This document shows, piece after piece, positions 22,357 to 33,169 of a stretch of 64,000 nucleotides of DNA. Within the stretch, counting starts at the first letter, position 1; every line of letters begins with the position of its first letter. The notes below the pieces were generated by a model. It was not told the DNA's origin, ran no database searches, and worked only from the letters and a program-made list of their open reading frames with translations. Both the position numbers and the translations under genes were made by a program. Source of the DNA: Proteles cristata cristata (taxonomy: Eukaryota > Chordata > Mammalia > Carnivora > Hyaenidae); NCBI GenBank assembly GCA_017311185.1, contig JAESUZ010000446.1, forward strand, positions 496,001 through 560,000, written 5' to 3'.

Positions 22357-22613
22357 AGAAAAATAGTTCTGACGGGGCACCTGGGTGGCTCAGTCGGCTA
22401 AGCATCCGACTTCGGCCTAGGCCATGATCTCACAGTTCATGGGTTCAAGCCCCACGTCAGGCTCTGTGCTGACAGCTAGCTCAGAGCCTGGAGCCTGTTT
22501 CAGATTCTGTGTCTCCCGCTCTCTCTGACCCTCCCCTGCTTGTGCTGTCTCTCTCTCTCTCTCAGAAATAAATAAAAACATTAAAAATTAAAACAACAGA
22601 AAAATAGTTCTGA
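22357..22613 (+). mobile_element. CAN-SINE with exact 16-bp target duplication
   Basis: Body 22374-22597, head GGGGCACCTGGGTGGCTCAG. AGAAAAATAGTTCTGA is identical at 22357-22372 and 22598-22613. It lies 17 bp from the end of the preceding SINE, in opposite orientation. Confidence 0.97.
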
Positions 22614-23010
22614 GAATTCTTTTTATGTTATTTATGTCCCTAAGATAAGAGTCTCCACAACTTCTTCACAGAATATAAAATCAGGGGGAAAATGGTCTCT
22701 TCTACAAGTCAGTGTGGCTTTTTTTATCAGAGCAAACCGTGTATGGTGTCACCTTATTTCCCTGGTGCACTTGGTTAGGAGGACCTCCCATAGTATGTTT
22801 AACTGGTACTCAATTGCTAAATATATAAATGGCTTCTAAGGTTTGGCTAGTTTAGATGTTATTAGGATAAACAACTTTGCACGTAAGTATAATTGCATTG
22901 ATCTATGAATAGTTCCCAAAGGTAAATTCCTATAAATAGAATCAGTAAGCAAAAAAGCATTAAACAATTCTAAGTCTTTGCGTATTTCTGTATTTGTACC
23001 ACCATTATGG

Positions 23011-24054
23011 CCCTCGGTCAATGTGAGGATCTGAAAATATTTAGGAGGAATGAAAAAGAGCAAATAAGACGGGGTCCAAATTCCATGGTTTGTATACATA
23101 CACCAAACCTAGATCCCAGTAACTGGATGAGGAAGAACCAGTTCGATTAAAAAGGACCATGACGGGTGTCACCGAAGACATCAAACATGAAAGGCAAGAC
23201 ACCGGATCAGGGACTCTTAGGGAAGAATGCTATGGTCTAAAGGGCCAGTGTCAGATGGGCAGACTTTTGCCGAGAAATCCACAAGAAATGTTTACAAACC
23301 TGGTTCATGTGAGAAGCAGGGCATGGTCAGGATAGGTTACTTGTTGGCAACTGAGTTCAAATCCTTCTATACAGCAGGGCAAAAGCACGTTGAAACTCGT
23401 GTTTCTTCTTTCTTTCTTCTTTTTGTTTTTCCAATTATGACCATCAATCTATAAATGGAAGGGGTGAGGAAACTGCAAGAGCTATTTCAGAAAAATTTTA
23501 GTCTTTAAGCTCAGCTCTTCTTTCCCAGGGTAGTGGAAAAGCTTGCGGATGGGCATGAGTAAATACCGGTGCCAATCTTTTGAGCAGTAACATACATGGT
23601 AGACACCCAGGGGGTCTCAAAGAGATCTATTTCGAGTAAATATTCAACAAAGGTGGGGGCGTCAGTGTGGAAATGATACTGTAGACTTGTGACCATGTTG
23701 TTGTTCTAGGCAACATAGGCTGATCATGAAAAAGGATGATTCTGGAACACTCGTTACCAAAATAAGTCATTGCCAAGATCACGAGAGATGGGTCGGGCTA
23801 ACGGAAACACCACTTCCCCATGCAGCGCTTCCGTGTCCATCAGATACAGTTTCCCACCTGAGCTCACACCGCCCAGCAAACCCACACCTGATGTGGACAC
23901 TGTACGTTAGGAAAATGTTCCGCTTCCTTTTGGCAGAATCAGTCTTCTATCCGAGTGCCGGCTGGACCTCAGCTCGCACTGACTGCCTTGGGCCAGATGC
24001 CCTTGGGCAGGGCCAAGACTCGGTAATGCTGACCTAGGAAGGGGTGGCATCTAG
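23011..24054. other. Unique sequence, no gene seen
   Basis: About 1 kb with average composition. The longest frame is 103 codons (23726-24037, +) with no recognisable domain. Confidence 0.5.
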
Positions 24055-24185
24055 GAAGGCCTGTGGAGTCAGACAGGGTTGGATTAACCCCGCATCTATC
24101 CCTACCAGCTCTGTGGCCTCCCTGTGACATCTGTGTTCTAAAATCGATGTAATAATGTCTTCTTTGCCTTCCAGTTTGAGAAAAC
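24055..24185 (+). mobile_element. MIR SINE
   Basis: 'ggagtcagacagggttggatt', 'ctaccagctctgtggcctcc', 'tctgtgttctaaaatcgatgtaataatg' follows MIR from the tRNA-related part through the core (GGAGCCAGACTGCCTGGGTT ... AGCTGTGTGACC ... TGTAAAATGGGGATAATAAT). Confidence 0.65.
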
Positions 24186-24574
24186 AGAGCTAGACCCCTA
24201 GAGCAAAACTCCAATAAAAAAATGGATTTTGTTTCAATGGAAAGAAAAACTTTCTTTAAAAAGAATCACCTGATAAATACAGAATGGGCTGCCCCTTGAG
24301 GCGGGTCCCTGTCATGGGTGGGTTGAGGCAGATAGACTGTGGATACTTTACAATCAACAGCGGGAAGGTGAAGAGACTCAGACACTTGCTACGTATGTAG
24401 ATTGTCTTACCTGAGATGATCCTATAAATGGCATATTTTATTATTGTTTTCAGCAGGAAATTCAGTAAACTTGGAGTTCAGATCATGGATTTTATCAACA
24501 TACATAATTAAAGGCCTCGATTAATCATGTTTCCACCACAATTCTCTAAGTTTCTATAACTTAGGCTTCAGATT

Positions 24575-24812
24575 AAGAGTTGACATGATGTGGGGTAACT
24601 GGGTGGCTCAGTTGGTTAAATGTCTGACTCCTGACACTCAGGTCATGATCATGCATCTTGTGAGTTCAAGCCCCACATCTGGGTCTGTGCTGACAGTGCA
24701 GAGCCTGCCTGGGATTCTCTCTCTCCCTCTATCTGCCCTTCCCCTACTCGCTCTCTCTTTGTCTCTCTTGGAATGAATAAATAATTTTTTTTAAAAAAGA
24801 GTAGACATGGTG
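24575..24812 (+). mobile_element. CAN-SINE with target duplication
   Basis: Body about 24592-24796: head GGGGTAACTGGGTGGCTCAG, 'gtgctgacagtgcagagcctgcc', CT segment, tail GAATGAATAAATAA. AAGAGTTGACATGATGTG before is matched by AAGAGTAGACATGGTGT after. Confidence 0.94.
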
Positions 24813-25439
24813 TTTTGCTAAAAAGTGGAAATTCTGGACCAGCACTGGATATTTCCATTTGCACATAAAATGAAAGACTTGTTATTAAAAAATAAAATCC
24901 TTCCCTCAATAAGAATATCTGTTTGTTTGAAGTTTTCTTATGGTCTCAAAACATTTCAAATAACATGCTTGCTTTGAATAACAAATATATTTAAGGGGAC
25001 AGATGATTGAGAATTTAAAGCTAGAAACAGCTTGTTACTGGAAAAAATATCCTGGGCCGAAATTACTTGTAAAACGTAGCTGTGTGTGGAAAAATAAATA
25101 ATTTACGAAGTGGATTTGCATTCCTTGATCTAGCTATGGTAGAGTTTTATACATCAGTTTTTCTCGAAGTCTATAAAGCTAATAATGAGCAAGCTATATT
25201 CTTAAAATCTAAAAATTCATTAACAAGCTTTATGTTATTTATTCTTTGCAGCCGAGAGTTCGGGAACATAGGTACCTAGAGAGAACTGAAGCATGTATAC
25301 AGTTACGAAATCATGACAGTGTGAATTTGGCCAAGGTCTACAGGGTCCCATTTTTCTTATCCTCACAAATGAAGAGATAAGGTTAGGTTAGACGTTCATA
25401 TGAACATCTTTTGTCTTTTAATAAGCTTTTAAAAATTTT
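24813..25439. other. Unique AT-rich sequence
   Basis: No element recognised with confidence. A weak MIR-like piece may lie near 25340-25385. No gene seen. Confidence 0.45.
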
Positions 25440-26235
25440 AGAACACTTTTAGATTTGCAAAAAAATGTTGCAAAGACAGTACAGAGAGTTCTCTGTATCC
25501 TCACCCAATTTCCTCTACTGTAAACATCTTAAATCACTACTGCACATTTGTCACAACACAGAAAGCACCGTTAGTACATGGCTATTTATTAGCTTCTGCA
25601 TTTTGTTTGGATATCACTAGTCTGTCCTCAAGGCCATTCCTCTGCTCCAGAATCCCATCCAGAACACCCCATTGCATTTAGTTGCCACATGTCCTTTGTC
25701 CCTTCTGGTCAGTGATAAGTTCTCAGACTTTCCATGTTTCCAGTGACCTTGACAGTTTTGAGCAGTGCTGACCAAGTGTTTTGTAGAATATCCCTCAGTT
25801 CGGATTTGTCTTCTATTTTCCCAGTGATTAGACTGGAGTTATGGGTTTGAGGAGGAAGACAATGAGGTGAAGTGCCATTCTGCTCACATCACATCAAGGA
25901 TGTGTGCAATTATAATGACTCATCACTGACAACGTTGACCTTGGTCACCTGCCCATAGTGGTGTTTGCCAATTCCCTCCTCTATAAAATTAGCTTTTCCT
26001 GTCCAGACTCTGCTTTCTGGGAGCAAGTCAACTAGAGTAACCCACTCTCAAGTCGGAGAGGAGAGATTTGAGTTCACCCCCTATAGGGAGGAATATCACC
26101 TAAATTATCTGGAACTCTGTGAGGAAGATTTGTCTCTTCCTTCCCTTTTCAATAGTATTTTTGTATCAACATGGACTCATGGATTTTTTTTGGCCATTCT
26201 AAAATATGTGTCCTCGTATCTTATTGTTGTTTCAC
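25440..26235 (-). mobile_element. Old LINE-1 3' region, antisense
   Basis: Clear ordered landmarks: 'ttagatttgcaaaaaaatgttgcaaagacagtacagagagttc' (25450), 'tccagaatcccatccagaacaccccattgcatttagttgcc' (25647), 'gaccttgacagttttgagcagtgctgaccaagtgttttgtagaatatccctcagttcgg' (25745), 'tgttgaccttggtcacctgcc' (25932). The same consensus segment recurs at 49895-51120. Confidence 0.8.
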
Positions 26236-26300
26236 ACTAAAAAGAAAATATTACTTGCCCACAATCACATAGTAAGCCTAGAAATGTACTGTGTTGTAGT
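26235..26300 (-). mobile_element. MIR fragment (tentative)
   Basis: 'aaatattacttgcccacaatcacatagtaagcctagaaatg' resembles the reverse complement of the MIR core (AAGTGACTTGCCCAAGGTCACACAGCTAGTAAG). Confidence 0.45.
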
Positions 26301-26872
26301 ATATACCCCAAACAATGGCCAATTCCAGTCTTGTTCCTAGCTTCATCGAGAGCCCATTAGAGAAAGAACAACTTGAAGGAGAGACCTCTTTTTTATTTTT
26401 AGGTCCTTGTTTAGAGAATGAACAGCTTGAAGGAGAGACCTCTTTTTTATTGTTAGGTCCTTGTGCAAGTCTGAGTACAATATACACTGGAGACTATTGA
26501 ATATGGAGATTCACAGTGAGGACTACTGAGACCCAGGCCTAAGGATTCATGCTGGTCTGTGAAAGTGTTCATGATTCACTCCAGACTTCCTCCCTACATC
26601 TGCTCAGTGGACCAGCAGATATGTGCTATTGGTCATTGGTTTAAATGAGTAAGAAAACAAAGATAGTTAAACTCAATGTAGATTATCCATAGATGCTCTG
26701 ATGGGGAGAGGAAGAGAAAGAGAGGAGGAATCTGAAAAGATACTCCACATTAGAAATGGCACGGAAGAACCAGAATGGTCAACTTTATATGTACTTTATA
26801 TATTAAGGTCACTGTATGATAAATCACTGTCATAATCTCATAAACATACCTACATTGGCTCCCATGATGGGC
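26301..26872. other. Unique sequence with a 54-bp tandem duplication
   Basis: Apart from the duplication at 26357-26464, nothing is recognised. Frames of 61-69 codons cover the duplication on both strands. Confidence 0.5.
26357..26464. repeat. Two-copy 54-bp tandem duplication
   Basis: Unit 1 is 26357-26410 (begins TTAGAGAAAGAACAACTTGA) and unit 2 is 26411-26464 (begins TTAGAGAATGAACAGCTTGA). They differ at three positions. The length is a multiple of three, so the 61-codon frame on + reads through both copies. Confidence 0.97.
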
Positions 26873-27050
26873 TGTTAATCAGCTTGGGCTGCCGCGGGAC
26901 ACTAATCCCTCCATGGGGGCCCCACCCATACAGCCTCATCTAAACCTAATTACTTCCCAAAACTCCATCTCCGAACACTACCACATTAGGGGTTAGGTCT
27001 TCAACATATAAATTGGGGTGGGGGGAAAGACAAACATTCAACCCCTGACA
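26873..27050 (-). mobile_element. MLT1-type MaLR LTR with internal deletion
   Basis: Starts TGTTAATCAGCTTGGGCTGC, jumps to 'gacactaatccctccatgggggccccaccc', then 'cagcctcatctaaacctaattac', 'catctccgaacactaccacattaggggttagg', 'caacatataaattggggt', and ends CATTCAACCCCTGACA. This is the reverse complement of an MLT1 LTR missing its middle part. Confidence 0.8.
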
Positions 27051-27138
27051 GATGAGTAGTTTGGGACAGCAGGTAATATACCTTTCTAGATTAAACAATG
27101 TCAAGAGGGGACTGAGGGATTGGTGGCATACTCCAAAC

Positions 27139-27293
27139 CAGACATTTTCAAACTCTAGGTTTCCTGTGCTGTATTTCATTACAAATTTCTGATTCGGTAA
27201 GTCCTGGGAGGGAACTTCCAATGTGCATTTGTATCAAGTTCCCAGGCGATTCTGATGCTGCTGGTCTATGGACCATTCTTTGAGAAGTGCTTC
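27139..27293 (+). mobile_element. MER5A (non-autonomous hAT-Charlie DNA transposon)
   Basis: 'cagacattttcaaactctagg', 'caaatttctgattcggtaagtcctggg', 'gtgcatttgtatcaagttcccaggcgattctgatgctgctggtctatggaccattctttgagaagtgct' follows MER5A from its left terminal region to its right one (consensus CCCAGGTGATGCTGATGCTGCTGGTC ... TTTGAGAACCACTG). Confidence 0.88.
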
Positions 27294-27756
27294 TGCAAAT
27301 CATTGAACGAGTCAGAGGCACAGGTAATAATTTAACCTATTTTCCTGATCTGCATCACCAGAACATTCTTTATTTGAAAACCGACCATAGTCATCATCAG
27401 CTTTCCTTCCGACAATCAAACTAAATGTGTGTGACTTGGTTACCACCAAACCGAGGTGGACGTGATTTGGAAGTGATTTAATTTGGTGGGAGGGGACACC
27501 AAGGGGATTTTTCTAATCTCCCCTTTCCAAAGTTAGGTTTTTTCCATTTAAAGATAGTTGACATAGACAAGTAAGTAAGAAAACAAAGAAGATATCATGG
27601 CTTGACGTGCTAGCACACCTTGACAAGACATACCTGAGTTACTATTTGTCTGCACCATTTTGGAAAGTCACCTGTGCCGACCATAGTCTTCTATGCAGAA
27701 CATCAGAAGTTGGACGAGGTGGTTGGAAAGGTATTTCTCACCAGAACATTGTGTCC
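27294..27756. other. Unique sequence, no gene seen
   Basis: Nothing recognised; short frames only. Confidence 0.45.
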
Positions 27757-27855
27757 CATTCATTCATCTATTCAGCAGATGGTTTTGGAATGTCTGATTT
27801 GAGCCAGGCTCTGTGCTGTTCCCTGGGAATGAAGCTGTGAATAAGACCCACTTAG
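27757..27855 (-). mobile_element. L2 LINE fragment
   Basis: 'cattcattcatctattcagcagatggttttggaatgtctg', 'agccaggctctgtgctgttccctgggaatgaagctgtgaataagacc' is the reverse complement of the common L2 region. Confidence 0.65.
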
Positions 27856-28178
27856 AGTATTTTCATTAGGGGACACACACATGGTGTGCGTTGAGTCAGG
27901 AACATTGGGCTTTACTTCTCACCTGAGAGCTGAATGAGTAGCATTCAGGTGTCCTTTCGATTCTTTTTCCACTTTATCAAACTAACATTGCAACAACCTG
28001 CCAGCCTACTGGTCTACCCATTTCAATCATTGCAAACATGAGACAAGATCACCAACAACATGGGAAATACACTTTGCTCTCTCCACCAAATACGAGAACT
28101 AGCATGATTAACATATTTCCTATTCTAACAGAATCAACCTTTCTACTGTCATTTTCCTATCTAAAATGTTTTTGATAT

Positions 28179-28615
28179 GGAGCACCAAGGCAGCTCAGTC
28201 AGTTGAGTATCTGACTCTTTGTTTTTAATGTTTTATTTATTTCTAGGAGAGAGAGAGAGAGACAGCGTGAGCAGGGGAGGGTCAGAGAGAGAGGGAGTCA
28301 CAGACTGAAAGAGGCTCCAGGCTCTGAGCTGGCAATCAGCACAGAGCCCGACGTGGGGCTCGAACCCACGAACCGCGAGATCATGACCTAAGCGAAAGTC
28401 GGACGCTTAACCAACTAAGTCACCCAGGCGCCCCTGAGTATCTGACTCTTGATTTCAGCTCAGGTCATGATCTCATAGTTCATGAATTTGAGTCCTGCAT
28501 TTGTCTCTGTGCTGACAGCACAGAATCTGCTTGGGATTCTCTCTCTCTCTCTTTCTCTCTCTCTGCCCCTCCTCCACTATTTCTCTCTCTCAAAATAAAT
28601 AACTTTAAAAACTTT
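28179..28615 (+). mobile_element. Older CAN-SINE split by a younger one
   Basis: The left part is 28179-28219 (GGAGCACCAAGGCAGCTCAG...). The right part resumes at 28451 with 'gatttcagctcaggtcatgatctcatagttcatg' and runs through the CT segment to AAATAACTTTAAAAA. The interruption is the SINE at 28220-28434. Confidence 0.95.
28204..28450 (-). mobile_element. Young CAN-SINE nested inside an older SINE
   Basis: Body 28220-28434, ending CACCCAGGCGCCCC. TGAGTATCTGACTCTT is identical at 28204-28219 and 28435-28450, so the target site was the tRNA-related part of the older SINE. It has the young-subfamily marks (TTTCTAGGAGAG, GTCACAGACTGAAAGAGGCT, GACCTAAGCGAAAGTC). Confidence 0.98.
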
Positions 28616-29509
28616 TTAAATGTCTGTTTTTCCTGAAGAAGTCCACCATAATTGGAAACGTGAGACACAATAGCCTAGAGCAGTGTATTAACTCCATAGC
28701 TTCAAATCCAGAAATGTGGGACCACACTGTATTAAGAATAGTGAACGTTTTTCACAACCCAGTTGATGATGTATTTGCCTTATGAGCCCAATTATCATCA
28801 CTTATGAAGTTTCCAGGACAACTGAGAACACCTGGCTTAATCTAGCAAGTTACTTAGACCAAAGGTGAATTTTCTGCTATTATTACTTTTGTTATTTATA
28901 GAATATAATAATTATGGTAGAGTGTATATTTCATAATTCATTCTTCATACACTTCTTGGGGAAGTCCTACATGAAGTCCAACTTCTCCTCAGTAGAAACA
29001 GCATCACCTACTTCTAAATCTAACAGATTCAAATCAAAGTTTAATTTTTATTGATGGTAAAATTCAGGGAGGATCTAGGCACTTACTCTTTCATCTGAAG
29101 GAAGCTTAAGATTTCTGCTCTTAAGCTTAAATCAAAGTTAAGTCAAACGGTGCACATGACAGCACTTTGTAAATAACAAAAAAACATAATATCAATAGTA
29201 TATATTATAAGCACCGCTCATTGGAAACAAAATATTCAATAAATAGAAATTATCAACGGCTGAAATATTTCTCTTTTCTGATGTTCCACACCACTCTTCT
29301 TATTGGCTGTGTGTACTGTTTCGTAATGTCTGTCTGTTAAGAATATACATGAAAACAGTCACATTACATTTGCCCTCATCCTCTGGAAATAGAGTGCTAG
29401 AGAGTCAAGGAGACTCGGTTGAACGTGCTCATTGTTGTTACTGTTTACTTTTGGTTCTATGTTTTTTTTTTTGGGGGGGGTGTTTTTTCTCTTCATTTTT
29501 TACTTCTTT
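28616..29509. other. Unique AT-rich sequence
   Basis: No repeat or gene recognised. Ends in a T9/G8 run at about 29463-29480. Confidence 0.5.
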
Positions 29510-29790
29510 AAAATTCTTAAATATCACATGGGGCGCCTGGGTGGCTTAGTCGGTTAAGCGTCCTACTTTCGCTTAGGTCATGATCTTGCGGTTCGTGGGT
29601 TCAAGCCCCGCGTCGGACTCTGTGCTGACTGCCAGCTCAGAGCCTGGAGCCTGTTTCAGTCTGTGACTCCCTCTCTCTCTGACCCTCCCCTGCTCGCGCT
29701 GTCTCTCTCTCTCTCCTAGAAATAAATAAAACATTAAAAAATTTTAAAAAATAAATAAATAAATATTTTAAAAAATTCTTAAATATCACA
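29510..29790 (+). mobile_element. Young CAN-SINE with exact 19-bp target duplication
   Basis: Body 29530-29771, head GGGGCGCCTGGGTGGCTTAG, with young marks CTTTCGCTTAGG, CTGACTGCCAGCTCAG and CTCCTAGAAATAAAT. AAAATTCTTAAATATCACA is exact at 29510-29528 and 29772-29790. The A-rich tail is long (about 29716-29771). Confidence 0.98.
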
Positions 29791-31177
29791 AAAATAGTAA
29801 AAAATGGCTGTAGTGAGTAAAACAATATGAGATTTATATATATTTTCAAAAAACGATGGTTCTCCTCTCTTGTTCCTCCAATTCTATCTCCATGTCGATG
29901 TTAACAAGTCCCTGATGTTCTTCCAGGTGCCCTTCCATGCATTCTTCGGTGCTCATGTGAACACCAAGTTCACATATTCTAGACCGTCTAAACATGAACT
30001 TGGCCACTTCCTCCTTGGGATCCCTCCTTTTCTGCCTCCTCACCCTCCCATCTTCCTTCCCTTCCCCTCCCCCTTTCTTCTGTTCTTGTGTTTCTTTCCT
30101 TCTTTCTTTTTCTTCATTATCAGCAACAATGGGACATACCGTTGTTTCACTTACGGGGAAACTTCCTGATTTTTTACTTAAAAATGGAATAGACATCTGT
30201 TTCAGTCAATACAGTCCTTTCAAACAGGTACATTGTATCCTAAAGTATAAATCCACTGTCATTTGCTCATCCTGTCGTCTATTAACAAGAATGTGTGTTC
30301 GCTTTTTTCTCCCTTTTGTTTCTTTTTTAATCTTTCTTCTTTTTTTCTTCTTTTTTTGAGCAGGGAGGGCCGTCACACCAATTTTGTTGCAGTAAATTCC
30401 TTTGTGTATATATAGCTATATGAGCTAGGTCTCCAAAGTGAGATTTTAATTATTATTTTGAAAACAGAATGCCTTTAGAATTTTGGTAGGAGGGGACAGA
30501 GCCAGCACCTTCCTAATAGACTATCTCTCAATTGGAGAAAAATGGTGCACTCTGTGTTAATGTGCATATGGTGGCTATTATTTGAGCAGCAGAATATCTA
30601 CCCTACGACATAATGAGATCCTTCAAGGATTTTACTATGTTATTACCATTATTACTTGCCTCTTGAAACCTAACCTTATCATATTTTTATATTAGGTGTA
30701 AATGTGAGGTGGGCAGCGATAAAATCAATTTAGTAATAACTGTAATTATTAATGGTAACTATTATTCATTGTTCATTATAATCACTCATGATTTTATTAT
30801 TCAGATAAATCCAATATCATGCAGATTTTAGTGCTGTGCATGTTATGTGGAGATTAAATATGGGTCTCTTAAATTCCAGGTGGCTAGGTGCCCTGCATTC
30901 TGAATTATCACTGAACTCTGAGAGGCAGTCTGGTCTATTCCATTATGGGGACTTGTCCCATGTATGCCTAGAAATGGACTTTGCATTCTGAGGAAGGTCT
31001 AAAAAATTGAGTCTTACTTACAAAATTGTTGAAAGTTTTTACTCATTTCCCTTCCACTGTATAACAATCTGTGAACTTGGAAATTTGGAATTGGGGCTTG
31101 TAAATCAAATGCTATACTGAAAGCACTAGTTATGGGACCATAAACCCTGAGTATTTTTGTAAAGGAAACTTTGACCC
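29791..31177. other. Unassigned sequence with polypyrimidine tracts
   Basis: Parts of 29860-30440 may be a very diverged antisense L1. 30021-30117 and 30301-30357 are C/T-rich. 30700-30860 is strongly AT-rich with many TAAT cores. The Glu/Lys-rich 116-codon minus-strand frame (29846-30196) simply reads the pyrimidine tract from the other strand. Confidence 0.45.
30021..30117. repeat. Polypyrimidine tract
   Basis: Nearly pure C/T with CCTTCC and CTTTCTT blocks. Low complexity. Confidence 0.85.
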
Positions 31178-31432
31178 ATGGACACTCATTTATTTTTTTT
31201 TTAATGTTTTATTTATTTCTAGGAGAGAGAGAGAGAGAGACACAGCATGAGCAGGGGAGGGTCAGAGAGAGAGGGAGACACAGACTCTGAAACAGGCTCC
31301 AGGCTCTGAGCTGGCAGTCAGCACAGAGCCCGACACTGGGCCTGAACCCACGAACCGCGAGATCATGACCTAAGCGAAAGTCAGACTTTTAACTGACTAA
31401 GCCACCCAGGCGCCCCACGGACACTCGTTTAT
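31178..31432 (-). mobile_element. Young CAN-SINE with target duplication
   Basis: Body 31194-31416. ATGGACACTCATTTAT (31178-31193) and ACGGACACTCGTTTAT (31417-31432) flank it, differing at two positions. Young-subfamily marks: TTTCTAGGAGAG, GAGCTGGCAGTCAGCACAG, GACCTAAGCGAAAGTC. Confidence 0.97.
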
Positions 31433-32631
31433 AAAATGATATGTTTTAAGAATCTGGAGCATGTTTAAAATCACATCCCTTAGAGGATTACAAACACAGT
31501 TGGAAATGTTAAATCTCTGTAAGCTAGAAGCCACGTCCCTGGTAAGAAGAGAGCATGCACCTGCAGACACTCTTATCTCTCCCTATTTGCATAGAGGTAA
31601 GTAGAGGCATAACCTCACCATTGGCTTTCCCCGTAGCCCCTGAACCAGAGCTTTCTGGTCTACCGATTTCCTTTCGATGTGTGCTCAGGTCAGATGAACT
31701 GTGAACTGGGCTGTCCTAACTGAGCTCCCTGCAAGATGAAAGGGCAGAGGTCTCACACACACCAACGTGCTCTACGGAAATGGAGGTGAGCCCCCCGCCG
31801 TCGCTTTGGTCCAGACAACCTTCTGCTCTGATTCCTATCAGAATTGCAAATGGTTCAGTTGGCACAGTTGAGTGTGTTTAATGATGGGGTGAAATCCTGC
31901 AGTTCAAACAGTGCACAGATAAAAGTTGTGTTTTCATGGGATTGTATTACTTGTTACAGGCCCCACGTGATGGGCTTTGGTCATTTTCAGTACCGTCAAA
32001 ATGGCGCTTCCTTCCGCTCTCACCATCACTAGTGCGTCTGCGTACTTTGTCATACCAGCTATCAAAGAGGCATCAGAGAAAGTAGAAAGACTAACAAAAG
32101 CATATTTACCCTCTGTAGCCACATCTCTATCACCCGTTATTAAATTAATTATTAAAGCTCAGTTTAGGGTAGGCTTCTCTGGGCGGATTCACTCTTTTAT
32201 CATCCGGGAGCTATCATCTGGACCTTCTTGAACTCTTTCCTAGTTAAACCATTTCAGCCTCCTTAAGAGACAATATATACACCGATGAGATAAAATAAAG
32301 TAAAATAGAATAACATAGGCAAAAATAAAATCAGAGTGAAGTCTGATACCTGACACAGAGGAAATGTTTGAGGGTCTGCCCTCAAATAAATGGCATAAAT
32401 ATGCAATAGCCATTGATTTAACCAGCACAAATAAAGTATGAAGGCCTTGTTAAAAATAGTGCTGATTTATTCTCTCTATATACCAGGCAACATTCCTCCA
32501 CAGGTAAATTATTGGTACCTATTGAAAAAGCTCTCCTCTCTTAATGTAATTTAGTCCATTCAACAAAACTTATCCAACAAAAATTTCTTTAAAGGAGAAC
32601 CTACCACGGAGGCAATATTTCACACTATCTT
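31433..32631. other. Unique sequence, no gene seen
   Basis: About 1.2 kb without recognised repeats. An AG/GTAAGT string at 31595-31602 looks like a splice donor, but no open exon with an acceptor accompanies it. Confidence 0.45.
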
Positions 32632-32878
32632 AGAAAATGGGTTATGAGGGGCGCCTGGGTGGCTTAGTCGGTTAAGTGTCCGACTTTCGCTTAGGTCATG
32701 ATCTCGAGGTTCGTGGGTTTGGGCCCTGCGTCGGGCTCTGTGCTGACTGCCAGCTCAGAGCCTGGAGCCTGTTTCAGTCTGTGACTCCCTTTCTCTCTGA
32801 CCCTCCCCTGCTCACGCTGTCTCTCTCTCTCTCTCTCCTAGAAATAAATAAAGCATTAAAAAAGAAAATGGGTTGTGA
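32632..32878 (+). mobile_element. Young CAN-SINE with target duplication
   Basis: Body 32648-32862, head GGGGCGCCTGGGTGGCTTAG, with young marks CTTTCGCTTAGG, CTGACTGCCAGC, CTCCTAGAAATAAAT. AGAAAATGGGTTATGA (32632-32647) and AGAAAATGGGTTGTGA (32863-32878) differ at one base. Confidence 0.98.
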
Positions 32879-32929
32879 AATCAAATTGTTTGAGTCAAAA
32901 CTACTTTCTTTTTTTTCCACCTGGGTAGA

Positions 32930-33090
32930 CAAGGTACATAAACCCCTCTGCCCTTCAGTTTTCTCCTCTGAGACCTGGGGATAGTAACTGCATCTCTCTT
33001 TAGGGTCAAGGTAAAGATTAAATATGTTAATACAGGTAGAGTGCCCAGAACAGTGCCTTGCACAGGAAGGAAGTTCAATGTATGTTAGCC
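32930..33090 (+). mobile_element. MIR SINE
   Basis: 'cagttttctcctctgagacctggggatagtaactgcatc', 'aggtaaagattaaatatgttaatacaggtagagtgcccagaacagtgccttgcac' and 'aagttcaatgtatgttagcc' follow the MIR core and 3' end in order. Confidence 0.8.
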
Positions 33091-33169
33091 AAAATTATTA
33101 CAGGTCAGAAACAGGGCAAGGTGCTGACAGGGATCAAGACAGGTTAGACTGTAAGTTCTCAATGGTTAA

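Larger units (their letters stand above)
21930..23010 (-). mobile_element. Old LINE-1 (L1ME-type) 3' region, antisense (tentative), with two SINEs
   Basis: 'tttggaaaatgcagagaaccaaaaagaag' (21962) and 'cattcagtctttctttgttctctgagg' resemble the antisense of the L1ME 3'UTR. So do 'tgttattaggataaacaactttgcac' (22856) and 'ggtaaattcctataaatagaatcag' (22921). Too diverged for a firm subfamily call. The SINEs at 22127-22340 and 22374-22597 lie inside. Confidence 0.5.

Noticed and set aside
29846..30196. Glu/Lys-rich 116-codon frame on the - strand that resembles a charged coiled-coil protein
   Set aside because: The charge comes from reading the polypyrimidine tract at 30021-30117 on the opposite strand, where GA-rich codons give Glu, Lys and Arg. 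The parts outside the tract show no family match.
31560..31645. Splice-like signals: AG/GTAAGT at 31595-31602 and a pyrimidine-CCGTAG near 31636
   Set aside because: There is no bounded open exon with both an acceptor and a donor in correct order. Such strings occur often by chance.
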